From positions 365,001-429,000 of the forward strand of contig JAODUP010000443.1 of the NCBI GenBank assembly GCA_025642065.1: a DNA stretch of 64,000 nt. Reading direction: 5' to 3'. Positions 11,234 through 23,621 of the stretch are shown piece after piece. A program made the position numbers and the translations under genes. The DNA is from Paralvinella palmiformis. Its lineage: Eukaryota; Annelida; Polychaeta; Terebellida; Alvinellidae. The notes under the pieces were generated by a model, which was not told the DNA's origin, did not search any database, and saw nothing but the letters and a program-made list of their open reading frames with translations. Within the stretch, counting starts at the first letter, position 1, and each line of letters opens with the position of its first letter.

Positions 11234-11893
11234 AAACGGGTCGCAGGCGGCGAGATATATCGTCGCATTTTTATCAACTGGAAAAAAGTGATTTATATTT
11301 GACAAATAATTTAGAAATCTTGATGGCATAACTTTTTCATTTACGTGTAGACTCTTGGCTGTCACAGTATGCAATGTTTGACAAATACAAACAATGCTTG
11401 ACAAACGTAAATAGTGTTTAGAACACCTCCGTCAACTGAAGAAACCCACAGAAGAACTTTGACATTAAACTCTACACTTCTACTTTCCTGTTTAGATATT
11501 GCTGTGATCAAAAGCTTAGATTCAGAACCCCTTTCCTGGCACATTGTCGTATATGGGTAAAGCTATCTTACGCAAGTATGTCGTACAATGACATTTGCCA
11601 TTCATTATTTAACTGACAGCAGCTTAATACAGTTATATTGTATAAATAAAACGAAAAGAAGTGGTAGATCAGTTAATAATAATATTAGAACCGAATGCGA
11701 TTAAACACATAAATTACTAAGTAGATTTATGAAAGCGTACATACATACATACATATATAGCTGCATACACATACACACACACACATTCATATACATATAT
11801 ACATGCATGCACACACTGACACACGCGTGGTCTCACACACAGACAGTATTGCTTTAGTTCAATAATTCAAACCGCATCCTTCCATATGTACAG

Positions 11894-12249
11894 AGAAAAT
11901 AATAGCTCGACATCAACATCTGCACGATGACGCTATGATTAATAATTTATCAAACGGCTTTGATCAAAGCCAGGTAAGACATGCAAAAAGGTAATTATGC
12001 GAGGACGGTGTTTGCGCTTACGTTCGTCTGATCGTCTGTCTGTCTGTTTGTCAGTCTGTCTGGATTGTGGATACAGATATTATCTACCTGAAGATTCACA
12101 AATAATGTTGATCTGATGCCGATTCTATCTGATGCCAAGTGTTCAGAGTGTGGATCAATGTTTGATAAAGAAATTGCTTTTTGGTGCAGACGAAGAAGCG
12201 ATCATTAGGTGTCAATTTATTGGCCGGTCCCCAAAATGAGTCATGTCTG
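11894..12249 (+). CDS. two phase-compatible candidate exons, unrecognised
   Basis: Exon 11894-11973 follows the acceptor GTACAG and ends at GTAAGAC. Exon 12190-12249 follows a strong acceptor (TTTTTGGTGCAG) and ends at GTAAGTTAG. Both sit at phase 0 to each other, encoding 26 and 20 residues without stops. The peptides match no family I know. Short exons with good sites can arise by chance in 64 kb, so this is tentative. Confidence 0.2.
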
Positions 12250-12847
12250 GTAAGTTAGCACGCTAATATTGGTGACTAACGTAACATAATTGTCAGGTTT
12301 ATTACATATGCAGTTCAATGAATTCCTGTATCTCAGCTAAATTCATTAAAATTTGCATATGTTCCATTAGTGTGGCATATAGCACGAAAAGACATCATGA
12401 ACATCAGAATCAGATATATTACATTTTAAATGTTTCATTTCTCTTGCGGGATGATGTTTATTCTTTGGAGAAAATATCACCATTGAGTCCCCCCCCCCTC
12501 ATTCCATATTCATTATAAACTGCATGGTATAATATTTTGTGGTGTGTGTATGGATTAGCGTGGAACGTATTCTGATTGACCTAAAAAAACTATAGTCCAC
12601 TAAGGCAGGTACTACTGTTTATAATCGATATTTATTACAAAATGGCTGGATCATCTCATTTCACTTAAGAGATAAACCCCCCCCCCCCCCGATACACACA
12701 CATATCTATTTATCTCAGATTTTATCAACGCCCAGGCTAAATAAACCAAGCAGTCACTCACCCTAAAACAAGTGATCAGTCAATGTAGATGGTCCTCTGT
12801 ACAGATTGTTTTTATAAGTATAAACACACTATTACGTCTTTACAGAA

Positions 12848-12850
<3 letters not shown>

Positions 12851-12929
<79 letters not shown>
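12851..12929. repeat. (GT)n microsatellite
   Basis: A GT run of about 39 units. Poly-C runs are nearby at 12488-12497 and 12677-12690. Confidence 0.95.
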
Positions 12930-12930
<1 letters not shown>

Positions 12931-13121
12931 TAATAATAACAATTATATTTAACAAGTATCAACAAGAAACCTTTATTGATCAATTTCACTAGCTATATAT
13001 TATCTCATATGTCCACATGTCCGTATTTCCGTTTAATCATGCATAGCAGTTGTATTTTTTTATAATGCATGGAATTACCAGGGATTTAATTAATTAATAC
13101 ATTTTGCACATCTTTAACAAA

Positions 13122-13126
<5 letters not shown>

Positions 13127-13166
<40 letters not shown>
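13127..13166. repeat. (TA)n microsatellite
   Basis: A TA run of about 20 units. Confidence 0.95.
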
Positions 13167-13168
<2 letters not shown>

Positions 13169-13654
13169 CTTCTTAAAACCATCGTAAAAGTTATGTTATT
13201 TTGGTTCATGGGTGTAAAGTATATTTAATATCATACTTGATACTTTAGGTCTGATTTGAGAAACCATTCGTCAAAGAGCTGCAACTGTTAATGTAATTTA
13301 CATAATACACCATGTACACAATAAAAACAGCACAATAAAGCTTTAATATTTAAACACATTTTTATCAGTGTCAACGATTAAGAATAGAACTCTAAAAGTG
13401 TATATAGGATTATATCTTAACATATCTAAAGAGCAGTGTATGTAAGATTTATGGAGCCCTTATGACAAATATTAGTCGGTAAAATTTAATATCCAGTAGT
13501 AAACAAAGTAAGATCTCAGAAACCATATATATTTCAGCTGTACAGAAGCATTTGTCCAAAACTTAATAAAATTGATCTTCATAGACTGTCATAATTAGCC
13601 GATATGCACAACATTAGAGCACATGGTCTTCCTTGAACATTGTAATTGATTATT

Positions 13655-13728
13655 TACGGCCATGTTTGTGCACATGGTAGGTCAAAGATGAAACACCCTT
13701 CAGATATGTCCACGCCGAGATTCAAGTT
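13655..13728 (-). mobile_element. SINE-A fragment
   Basis: Matches the SINE-A tail and body (TTACGGCCATGTTTGTGCAC, then TCAAAGATGAAACACCC and ATATGTCCACGCCGAGATTC) with an internal deletion and no tRNA head. It lies just beyond the 3' end of the minus-strand LINE. Confidence 0.65.
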
Positions 13729-14074
13729 ATCTCTGCTGAGAACAGCTGTGATGTTTTGAAGTTCGAATTTGTTCAGACTCGTGAGTTTCTTGTCTTCCAA
13801 AGTAAAGTTTGCGATGTGAGTGAAATGATTTATAAGATAACATAAAACTTTATTTCAGTTCGGTAATACATATACAAGTAACATAAGCTAAAAGCTATTA
13901 ACCGAATATAAATAAGATGATATTATGATTAAAGATTGAACCAATGTGATGCAATGATACAACATATAACGGATGAACATGATGAAGAATGAATTTTGAT
14001 TAATACATTGAATATTAATAAGGTACTATCACATTAAATTCAGTGAACACAGTGCACAATTAAATTGGACCTTT

Positions 14075-16074
14075 TTATTTCTTCATACGCCTTCTAAATA
14101 CCTTTAGATTAATAGCTCGTTTAATATCGTCATCTAACTGATTCCACATTTGAGCCCCTTCATATCTGAAAGAATGCTTACCTAACTGCATAGTTCTAAA
14201 TTTAGGCATCGTAACCCTGAATGAACCTCTGAAATTATGAACGTCTACCTTTCGAGCAAATAGTTCTTGTAGATAACTAGGTCCTATTTTATGATTAATT
14301 TTAAATATTTCAATCATAATAAGCTTGATTATATGTACATACAGAAGAGGTTTGCAAGCCATATTTCGTAATTATGTATACATGAATGAATAATCATTTA
14401 TAATATAGCGTAAAACCCGTTTCTGGATATATTTTCTTAATATCTGAGATTTTTCAGAAATGCCAGACAGCCAGACAGTAGTTAAAATGTGACATAATGA
14501 AATATTCAAACAATACATATTTTTCTCTCTCATTAATATATTTGACAACCGACTGAGAGCATTTAATTGGCGTCCTGCCTTTTTGCAGGTTGTTGATATA
14601 TGTTAATTAAAGGTAAGTGCATGGTCAATGCAGATACCTAGCAGTTTGACAGAGGCCTGAGGCATGAGACTATTTTCTAATTAGCCTGAAGAAAACTTTC
14701 CTTGAACCAGTTCATTAAAACATTTCACACAAGCTCTATGTCTAACAATACATTTTCAATTTTATTACCATGTACACAAATAGAGATCGCTAGAATATAA
14801 ATTATACGCCAATGGGCCAAACATTGAACCCTGTGGCGCTCCTTTTTCTAATCCCAGCCATCCACTTTCAACATTGCCGATTTTTACCCTTTGTAATCTA
14901 TTGATAAAATAATTTGCAATTAGCATGCACGCATCGGGATTGAATCTGTATGCATTTAACTTCGCGCTACCCACAAGCGATATGGCAGATAGTCAAAAGC
15001 TTTCGAAAGATCAGTCAGTAAGGCCCCACTGATACCACCGTCATCAATATTAGATTTACATTTGTTAATTAATCTCAGTAGGACATTTTGACAGTTATGG
15101 CCCTTTTTCTGAATCCAGAAAGGAATGGTGACAAATAAGGGTTTCACTATTTTCCAAAACGAGTTTCCGTTTGACATTTCACAATGTGTCCGTAAATATT
15201 GTCTCATACAGATTTTACGAACTTTTATGACATAATTCCTGTGACTCCTATATTTGTTCCAATTAATATCCATTCTGTATTTGTAAAACCTATTACTTGT
15301 CTTATCAGTGATTGACTGAACCATTATGGATCATCTACGTGATCAAATATTTCGCATACTTGAAAGGGAATATATTGTTTACAGCTTCGATAAATAATAT
15401 GCCACTTTTTAATAATAGGTGCATGCATTTTGGTGACGAAGCATACCGTATGATGAAAATCACTTAAGTCACAATCAAGACATGTGAATGTGTTGTAGAC
15501 TTTTGGAAACATTGGTAATGACAACATTTATTAAGGCTGCTACCTTAGACTTAAGACATGTTGGTTTTGTAACAATATTACGGCATCCATGCACATCCAA
15601 AATATACGTTAACCAGTTAGATTTCAGCATGTTGACATTTAAGTCGCCACATATTACATAATTTACGCCTTCTCTGTGACAGTTACATACAATTCTTTCA
15701 ATAATAGATTGTACACGAATATCCTTCACAATGGGTTGCTTATAAACGCTGTGTATCAGCCTTTTGTTCTACAAAATTAATTCAATCACAATAGTTTCTA
15801 TTCTTCCCGATTTGCATTTATCTTCCTCTAGGTTATAACATCTACACTGAATTAAATCATCTGTGATAAACATTATAAGGCCCCCAGCGCGTTCGGTATA
15901 GTCATTATCTATGCTGCTATTTATAAATAGATTACTACTTTTACAGTACCTGTCATTCCTGACTCTTGAGTTGATGGTGTTTATTAAAACAGCATTTAAT
16001 CCACACATAATAGAACCATCGTATGAAATGTTATATCTGGCACTCTCTTCTTGGCCATCTCTTCGATAATGCAT
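14075..16074 (-). pseudogene. LINE ORF2 remnant: endonuclease and reverse transcriptase
   Basis: Endonuclease blocks: ERAGGLIMFITDD (about 15880), IVIEL, CGDLNVNML (about 15640-15615), NIVTKPTC and, in another frame, DLSDFHHTVCFVTK. The linker RNYVIKVRK...FWKIVKPLF precedes RT motif A (LLTDLSKAFD, about 15000) and motif B (KGAPQGSMFGPL, about 14840-14805). The catalytic Y-x-DD block is missing: sequence jumps from motif B to the thumb region, so an internal deletion removed the active site. The C-terminal part (14362-14075; GKHSFRYEGAQMWNQL) fits the CR1 clade. It cannot be active. Confidence 0.8.
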
Positions 16075-16092
16075 TGATGATGTAATAGTATC

Positions 16093-17485
16093 ACAGTATT
16101 TGGCTTCGTGTCCTGTTAGCCTACATGCAAAACACGTGACTGGTCCTTGATGACGACATCTGTCGGCTGTGTGATGTGGTTCGGTGCAGTATTCGCATCG
16201 TACGTTTCCATAAATACCTGACTATGTGTACAGCTGCATTTGATAGTCGTATTGAGTGTTGAGATCTGCTACTCGTGTTATGTCTGATAAGGCTTGTTTC
16301 TCGTCTGCCAGTCGACGGTGTTGATCGCTCCAGACGTCCTGGTTTATCGGCTTTATGTTTCTGCTTTTGCAGAAGTGAGGACGTGACATTAAATCTGCCA
16401 TTTCTATCGACAGGTTTAAGGTTTAGTTTTTTCGCAATCTTATTCTGGCCTTGGTACGTCAGGTGCACAAGATCTTCCGTGGAAAATTCTTCATTTATTG
16501 TGCCATCTGCCAGTTTTAGGACATCTGACATGTCGCAGAATGTGCGTGACATATCGGCACAAAGGTCCTCAATACCGGCGTTTACTGTGTCAATGCAGTC
16601 CCGTATAGCTCGATTACTTTGGGGGAAATACTGAACACAGTAACTGTGTGCGCTTGTCATAGGTTTTATCTTCCGAGAGATTGCTTATCTCCTCGTGTAA
16701 TAAACCTGTGTTCGCTACAGAGAAGCATTTGACATCTGTATTGGATAATTTCCCTTGATCGATATCTTGAATTATGCTGGATCCGACAAGCACCGTCTTA
16801 GGATTGTTAGATCGGTCCTTAGTATGAAATGATCTCCACGTTGTTCTGTTTAGGTCCATGGTCAGCTTAGCTACTTGTGCCCGTGGCTCCGTCGCAGTAC
16901 TCATGAGTCTTTGACGTTCATTATACTTCTTGGCTATATCCCCTATTTGCTTGGCAAAGGTTTCATCACGTTCTCTACTTGACCTAAGCTGAGCATCCAT
17001 TTTTGGATGATTTCCTGGACAAAGTCCAATATTGTCATACTGCAATGTAGTCTGCATATCTAGCATGGTCCGCATTGTATCCAATACGGCGTCCACCGAT
17101 CTGAGTTTGGTATTGATGATTTGAATATCGTTTATATTCACTGGTCTAACCGCTACCTATCAATAGTATGTGTCTGATCCTTAGAAATAATTGTGTCACT
17201 TACCATCACAGCATCATCCCCAACATTCGTGGTGGTGGTGCTATCTTGATCACTCAATCCCTGTTTCTTTATCCATTCACGTAGCGTATACTCTCCACTA
17301 CGCTCTCCATACACTGTTATATTTTCTTCGCTGTGGTCTCCATGCACCAACATAAACTTCATCCAATTCCACAATTCCAGCATATTTCTCATAAGAGAAG
17401 ACTTCAACTTGAGTTTAGCGAGTGACCAAGATCTGTATATTGCTGGCACTCTGCCTTTTGCCACAGCATAGAATTGCTTCGCCAT
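16093..17485 (-). pseudogene. LINE ORF1 remnant: hybrid-binding domain, SGNH esterase, two zinc knuckles
   Basis: The start at 17485 reads FYAVAKGRVPAIYRSW, the signature of the RNase H1 N-terminal (viroplasmin-type) hybrid-binding domain. A frameshift near 17400 moves the remainder (SYEKYAGIVELDEVYVGAW) to another frame. Further on, KTVLVGSSIIQDID (about 16790-16740) and DLVHLTYQGQNKIAKKL (about 16470-16430) are the first and last blocks of an SGNH/GDSL-type esterase, as known in CR1 ORF1. Then come two CCHC zinc knuckles: CEYCTEPHHTADRC (16197-16156) and CFACRLTGHEAKYC (16134-16093). Frameshifts at about 17150 and 16640 break the chain. The expected job is RNA binding for retrotransposition. 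Confidence 0.7.
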
Positions 17486-17500
17486 TATATGCGAATGAAC

Positions 17501-18349
17501 AATATTTGGTATTTTGGGTCGATATAAGTGAGTTGATACAAATGGCGATTGAGCGATTTATAACCTAAGTCTTAGCTAAACATATTACCAAAAATATCAC
17601 TATAAAATTGGTTATAATACTAATTTTAGGTGGACGTATCCAGTCCAATGTGATCACCGTATCTTTATACATATGCTCGTATAACCAGGTAGCAATAAAA
17701 CTTAAACATTGTTGTTATCCCACTCGATTATTGGATTTGTGTCTAACGTTGGCCTATTGTTGTATAACCTCTTTCGTTCATGCGCAACACCAATTCGATT
17801 CCAAGTGGACATCAATACTTAGCCTTTTCGTGAAATTTCCGCCTGCTCAATACAGCTCGTGAGTTAGATCCTGGCAAAAAGCGTCGAGTACTGCTGTTTT
17901 CTTCTAAGATTGAAGTGATTCACAAGTTATACGGTTTATCTATCTCTATATCTAAGAGCGTCATGAACGAATGATGATCGGTGTAAAATCAAAACGACTA
18001 GACAGTGGTACAGTATTTATCTAAATCAGTCACCGATGACGATAAACCTAAGCAATTTTCTTCTAAAAGTCTCTAACCTTCAGAATTATTAAACAATTCT
18101 AGGATTTACCAATATCAAATAGCGTTATGACGGGATGGTGACCAACTAGTTAACTGAGATTGTGTGGTATTTAGAACAAATTTAATGTCCGTTCATTTGA
18201 AAAGTGTGATCTTCTAATATGATCAAAGGGTTCAGAATCTTGATTTGGGTTTTCTTCGACAAGATTTAGGCATGTCTGTTGGAAAGCGACAGGATCTAGA
18301 AACTGCTATCAAAGTACCAAACTGTTACCTGAATAGCTGTAACTTATAA
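17501..18349. other. intergenic, no supported gene
   Basis: Part may be the 5' UTR of the LINE. I see no splice-supported exons or named repeats. Confidence 0.4.
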
Positions 18350-18541
18350 TGATGATGATGATTGGTGTTTTACGGCCACTTTTGGGCACGTGGTAGGCTA
18401 AATGGACCGAGCGACCTCCAAAGGGAATGAAGCGAAGCCAAAGATGAAACACCCTTCAGATATGCCCACGTCGAGATTCGAATACGGGTGGTAGTGAACT
18501 GTGATCCAGCACGCTACCGTTACACCACGAGGTGCCGCGCC
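18350..18541 (-). mobile_element. SINE-A, full length
   Basis: Head at the right end (minus-strand CCTCGTGGTGTAACGGTAGC; B box near 18470-18482), conserved body and a (GAT)n tail at 18346-18362. It lies just upstream of the Notch-ligand-like gene. Confidence 0.85.
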
Positions 18542-18804
18542 TTAACTTATGAAATCGACATTCACTTATATCGCATGACGTCCATACTTCCTCATCTTGT
18601 TATAAAACTGATCACCGAATGCATACAGCCACTCCCCCCCACACACCACCCCCCTCCCCCCCAACACACACACACACACACAAAGCCAAACAAACACGTC
18701 ATACACCGCTGACTGTAGTTATGCCAGGTAGTTTAAAAGTTAGTCCATATCACACGAAACTTTGGCCTGGCTACAACTCCTACAAATGTTGAGTGATTGG
18801 AATC

Positions 18805-19121
18805 ATGTCTTCAGCCATGGTACGCTGGCAACTATTGGTCATTATTCTGTACAATGTAAGTATATTTACTTCTGTATTGTCTGTTGTTTTATTTAAAACA
18901 GGCGAGTTTATTTCATGACTTCCTTAGTCTTTCTCAAATAATCCACCGGCTCACTCATTTTACACAAGTCGAGAACGCTGTCCTCATTTTCGGTCGTTTA
19001 CTTATTAGTTAAGATGTTTGGTATTAATCTTTAGACTCTGGTTTTGAATCATGCTGCAGGTGTCATAACACTGGTATTCCCTTCCCTCCTTTAGACTGCT
19101 CTGTCCCGTTCTCACTTCACT

Positions 19122-19190
<69 letters not shown>

Positions 19191-19418
19191 CGCAATAGTT
19201 TATAAACAAACGGACCTGGGTTCGCTCATCCTTAAAAATAAGAAGTTATGGATATGCGTTTGAGTATCGTTCTGCGCCAATGATGGCATCATGCATTGTA
19301 TTCACCCTTGGGAGTTGAGATATGTGCTGAATTGGAACAGGCCTGAGTGAGGAATAATAATACTGTAAAGCGCCTTAGAGCAGCTTCTAGCTGAATGTGG
19401 CGCTATATAAATGTCACA

Positions 19419-19451
<33 letters not shown>

Positions 19452-19838
19452 CATTATTTGAAAACGTTTAGTGCCTAGATGAAATAGGTTATATCGTTAT
19501 GACTGATATGAGATCTAATATTTTTATTGTTCATGTTATATGCTGATTGTTCTGGAATTTTTATCTAGCCATCGGGTTATTCTAACATTTAGAAATCAAA
19601 GCATTCGACCTAGTTGACGAGAGGAGAGGATCTAGAAGCCTTTTCGCTATGCACCAAATCACTTCGCTTTGTAGCCTTTGCGTCAAAATCAACCTGAATA
19701 GGATATTATCAGAGGTTTTCAGGACACATTTACAGTATACGGTGATAGGAAAGGTTAAAGTGAATGGAGCAGAGCTTCATTCATAAAAGGCGATGTAACA
19801 TTTTGTGTAATTGTCATTTTAACTTGACAAGATGCAGG

Positions 19839-19908
<70 letters not shown>

Positions 19909-20509
19909 AGAATCCGTTAATCCGGCAAGGTTTGTCACATGATAATATATCGGATAAACAAGAATGCCGGAATATTGAGTCCGTGACATACCTGTGGTCT
20001 CTGTCACACATTTTTAAATCATAAAGATATACCTCACTATTTAAACTAATATTCAATAACCGTGCGCAAGATACGGAATAGTATGGAAGCCATTGATCAT
20101 TTTTATGTTTGTTAACTACAGACACTCTAAAGATATACTCGTGTGACTTAGTCCATCAGATTAACTCATTATCTGCTCATTGGAAATATCACATTTTTTG
20201 TTTGTAATTAGCCATGAATGATTATGATTGGTTATTAGATAGCAACAGGCAATGGAAGCATCGTTTGTCGGTGTGTATGGTCAAGGACAATTATAATTTG
20301 TTACGATATGGCAATTATCGCGGGTGGGCAGGTTAATGAACCATTACTGACAACATGTTGGTGTGTCTTGTATGACCGAACCAATGTAAAAATTTGGCAA
20401 CATTTTCGTGTTTTGTCGGATTAAAGTCATTTATAATGGAGGTAAATCCGTCACAGACAATAAAGATGGTGGATTTGTCGGATAAATGATGTCCGGATTA
20501 ACGAATTCT

Positions 20510-20568
<59 letters not shown>

Positions 20569-21747
20569 GAGGGGGGCATGACCAATCGGCGACAGCCAAG
20601 TCTCTACCCCAAACTTCAACAATACAAGAGAGGGAGAGAGAGAGAAAGAGAGAGAGAGGTGGGGGTGTAAGAAAGAGAATCCTCTCTTACCTAATTAATT
20701 ATCAGTATATAAATACTAAATTAATTCGTAATCTTAAGGGTCTAAGGGTAGTGGTTCATTCTGCGCCGCTTTAGGTTACAGTAACGGGACAAGTATAAAC
20801 AAAGAAAGACATTTCTTTTCGTTTCTCGAAAGAATAAGAAAGGTAGTGTAAAATTTATTATATATGCCATATTAGGCGGAGATAACCCTTGCCAATTCCC
20901 TGAAAAACTCCTGCTACTATAGTGTCAGGGCCGGGATTCGGACCTCCGACCTCCCCCACTGTGTGACCATACCTATGGGTAACTAGGGCGCCTCCGTGAT
21001 CTAACGGTAGCGTGTTGGATCACAGCTCACTATCACCGTGTTCGAATCTCGGCGTGGGCATATCTCAAGGGTGCTTCATCTTTGACTTCGCTTCATTACC
21101 TTTGGGGGTCGCTCGGCCCATTTAGCCTACCATGTGCACAAAAGTGGCCGTAAAACACTAATCACCATCTCCTCGTCAAATAATTGTCCAACCACTCAGT
21201 TAGCCGACCAATTCATGTCAATAATAAGTATACTACCATTGACAGAGATTAGTTAATGATGCACTAAAGATTCAGGACTTGCTAACCTGATGCTGGATAT
21301 ATTCAAATTCAATTCAAACAGTTTATCTCGGAACAAAAAAATTCCATATACGTATGATAGAGTGAAGTAGATAATACACGAGCCGAGATAGCGCAGTAAG
21401 TTAGAGCATAGGATTCGTAATTGAGGGGTCGCGGGTTCGAAGCTCCGGACTCTGTGCAATACTGTCATGTGGCGACTGGTTCGCTCGTCCGTAAAAATGA
21501 GAATCTGACAGGACGTGGTGGATATGCATTTGAGTATCGTTTGGCGCCAATGAAGGCAGCATGCATCGTATTCTCCCTTGGGAGTTGAGATGTGTGCTGG
21601 ATTGGAAAAGGTCTGAGTCAGGAATAATAATACTGTAAAGCGCCTTAGAGCAGCTTCTAGCTGAATGTGGCATTTTTATATGTCACGTATTTTTTATTAT
21701 TATCATAACAGTTTCCGATCGTTCTACTCGAAAGATCTCTTTTAATC

Positions 21748-21787
<40 letters not shown>

Positions 21788-23149
21788 TTAATAATGTATA
21801 TAACGCCTTAAGCAACTTGAGTTGCTCTAAGGCGTTTTATACATAAATTGTATACACTCTGGTGGCTAAATATTATAAATAGACTAATTTGAATAACTAG
21901 GTTTTGAGAACCTTGCCAATATTTCCTTTCGTTTCTTTGGGAAATATCTCGCTGACAAGATGACTCACAAATGTAAACACTGAGATGAACATGGGCTAAA
22001 TCAGTGGATGTTCATCGACCATTTTCCCTGGTGGGCATAACTGATCTCAAGCCAATTAAGTGAAAGCAGGTGCGGATCGTGAGGGGTCTACCTGTGTGGG
22101 GTCCAGGTCTTTTGCCGCTCTAGGTATTTTGCCCCATCGGTCTTTAACCCCTTCAATAATCGCTCACCTGGTCTTTTGCCCCTTGGTCTTTGTCACATAA
22201 CTTTATAAAGTTTGATTTCTACAATTGATATTTTGATCAATGTACAATAAACTTATTTCTTATTTAAAAGATGCCACTGGTTAAAGCCATAATACATATA
22301 CATGTAGATAGATATTTCTTTGTTCTCCCCACATAAATTCCTTTTCTCAATCCTGTGCAGTTAATCCAGTGAGGGGTTTATGAAATTATTAGAAACAATA
22401 AAATGTGCGATTAAAGTGTCCGATTTTCTTTTGTTTAATAGACACTCACAATCACCAAAGTCACACTAAGGGGACAAAGTAACTAAGGAGCAAAAGGCCT
22501 AAGGGGTAAAAGACCTAGGAGCAAAAACTATCCATTGGTTAGCGAAGTGAATCATCCAGAACCCAGTTCTAGACATGAACATGTATTTAACTCTCCACGT
22601 ATTTAAAGACATATACCAAAGGACACTGACAGTTTGATATCCAGTTAGGTAACATGGTGGTGGTTGTGTTATTTATCTACGATAATGAAACGATAATTTA
22701 TAGGATCTTGGAGGAGCGCCCCCGTGGTCTAGCGATAGCGTGTTGTATCACAGATCACTACCACCCGTGTTCGAATCTCGGCGTCATGGGAATATCTGAA
22801 GGGTGTTTCATCTTTGACTTCGCTTCATTGCCTTTGGATGTCGTTCGCCCCATTTAGCCCACCATGTGTACAAAAGTGGCCGTAAAACAGCAATCAATCA
22901 TCATCAGCATCCAGATCCTACCCATAAGGCCGAAGGTTATTTCGCATAAATCAATGTACTTTACTTTGAAGCGGAATGGCATCAGGCGAGGCGTTTGTCT
23001 TAAATTAACAGTGATAGCCGTATGATGTCTAGGAAATAGGTAAATATGTGGGGGTTCACATTTCAAACAGGAGAAGCTCAGACACTATTAACAAGATTAC
23101 AATTCAAAGCGTTTTATAATTACTATCAATATATGTATATAGTGTTATG

Positions 23150-23230
<81 letters not shown>

Positions 23231-23564
23231 TTCAATAGCAGCCGACGTCCTACGCCATACTTGTCTATTTTATAATCTGTCGTCGCCTATTTTATCGGGA
23301 TAAGATTGGTCGGCTACTTTGGTTTTGGTGAAAACGTTTTCAGGGGAGAACTCCATACTCAATAGAGAAGGGCCACTACTGTTTAGTGTGACTACCACTA
23401 CCCCACGGCCAGCCCTTAACTACGCCCTCGCTCCCTCCCTACATCCATACCTCCCTCCAGCAACGCCGCGGCAATGATGTCACGGTATTTTTACAGGCCA
23501 CCACAGATGAGCTGCTGTCTACTTTTTGTAAGAGGTCGTCTGCTCTATTCCTACTATTAAAAGG

Positions 23565-23621
<57 letters not shown>

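Larger units (their letters stand above)
13830..17500 (-). mobile_element. CR1-like LINE, decayed
   Basis: A 3.7-kb minus-strand non-LTR retrotransposon. From 5' to 3': ORF1 parts (17485-16093), apurinic endonuclease parts (about 16074-15330), linker and reverse transcriptase parts (15324-14760), the C-terminal domain (14600-14075) and a 3' UTR with AATAAA near 13840. Many frameshifts, stops and internal deletions make it non-functional. It is not the same family as the LINEs at 43.3 and 58.8 kb, judging by its 3' end. The 5' boundary is approximate. Confidence 0.85.

Noticed and set aside
12789..12992. ORF with a long Val-Cys repeat
   Set aside because: Translation of the (GT)n microsatellite.
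19764..20125. ORFs with Ile-Tyr repeats and the similar frame at 39872-40063
   Set aside because: They come from (TA)n tracts and from two copies of the non-coding Tigger MITE; the protein similarity only reflects shared repeat DNA.
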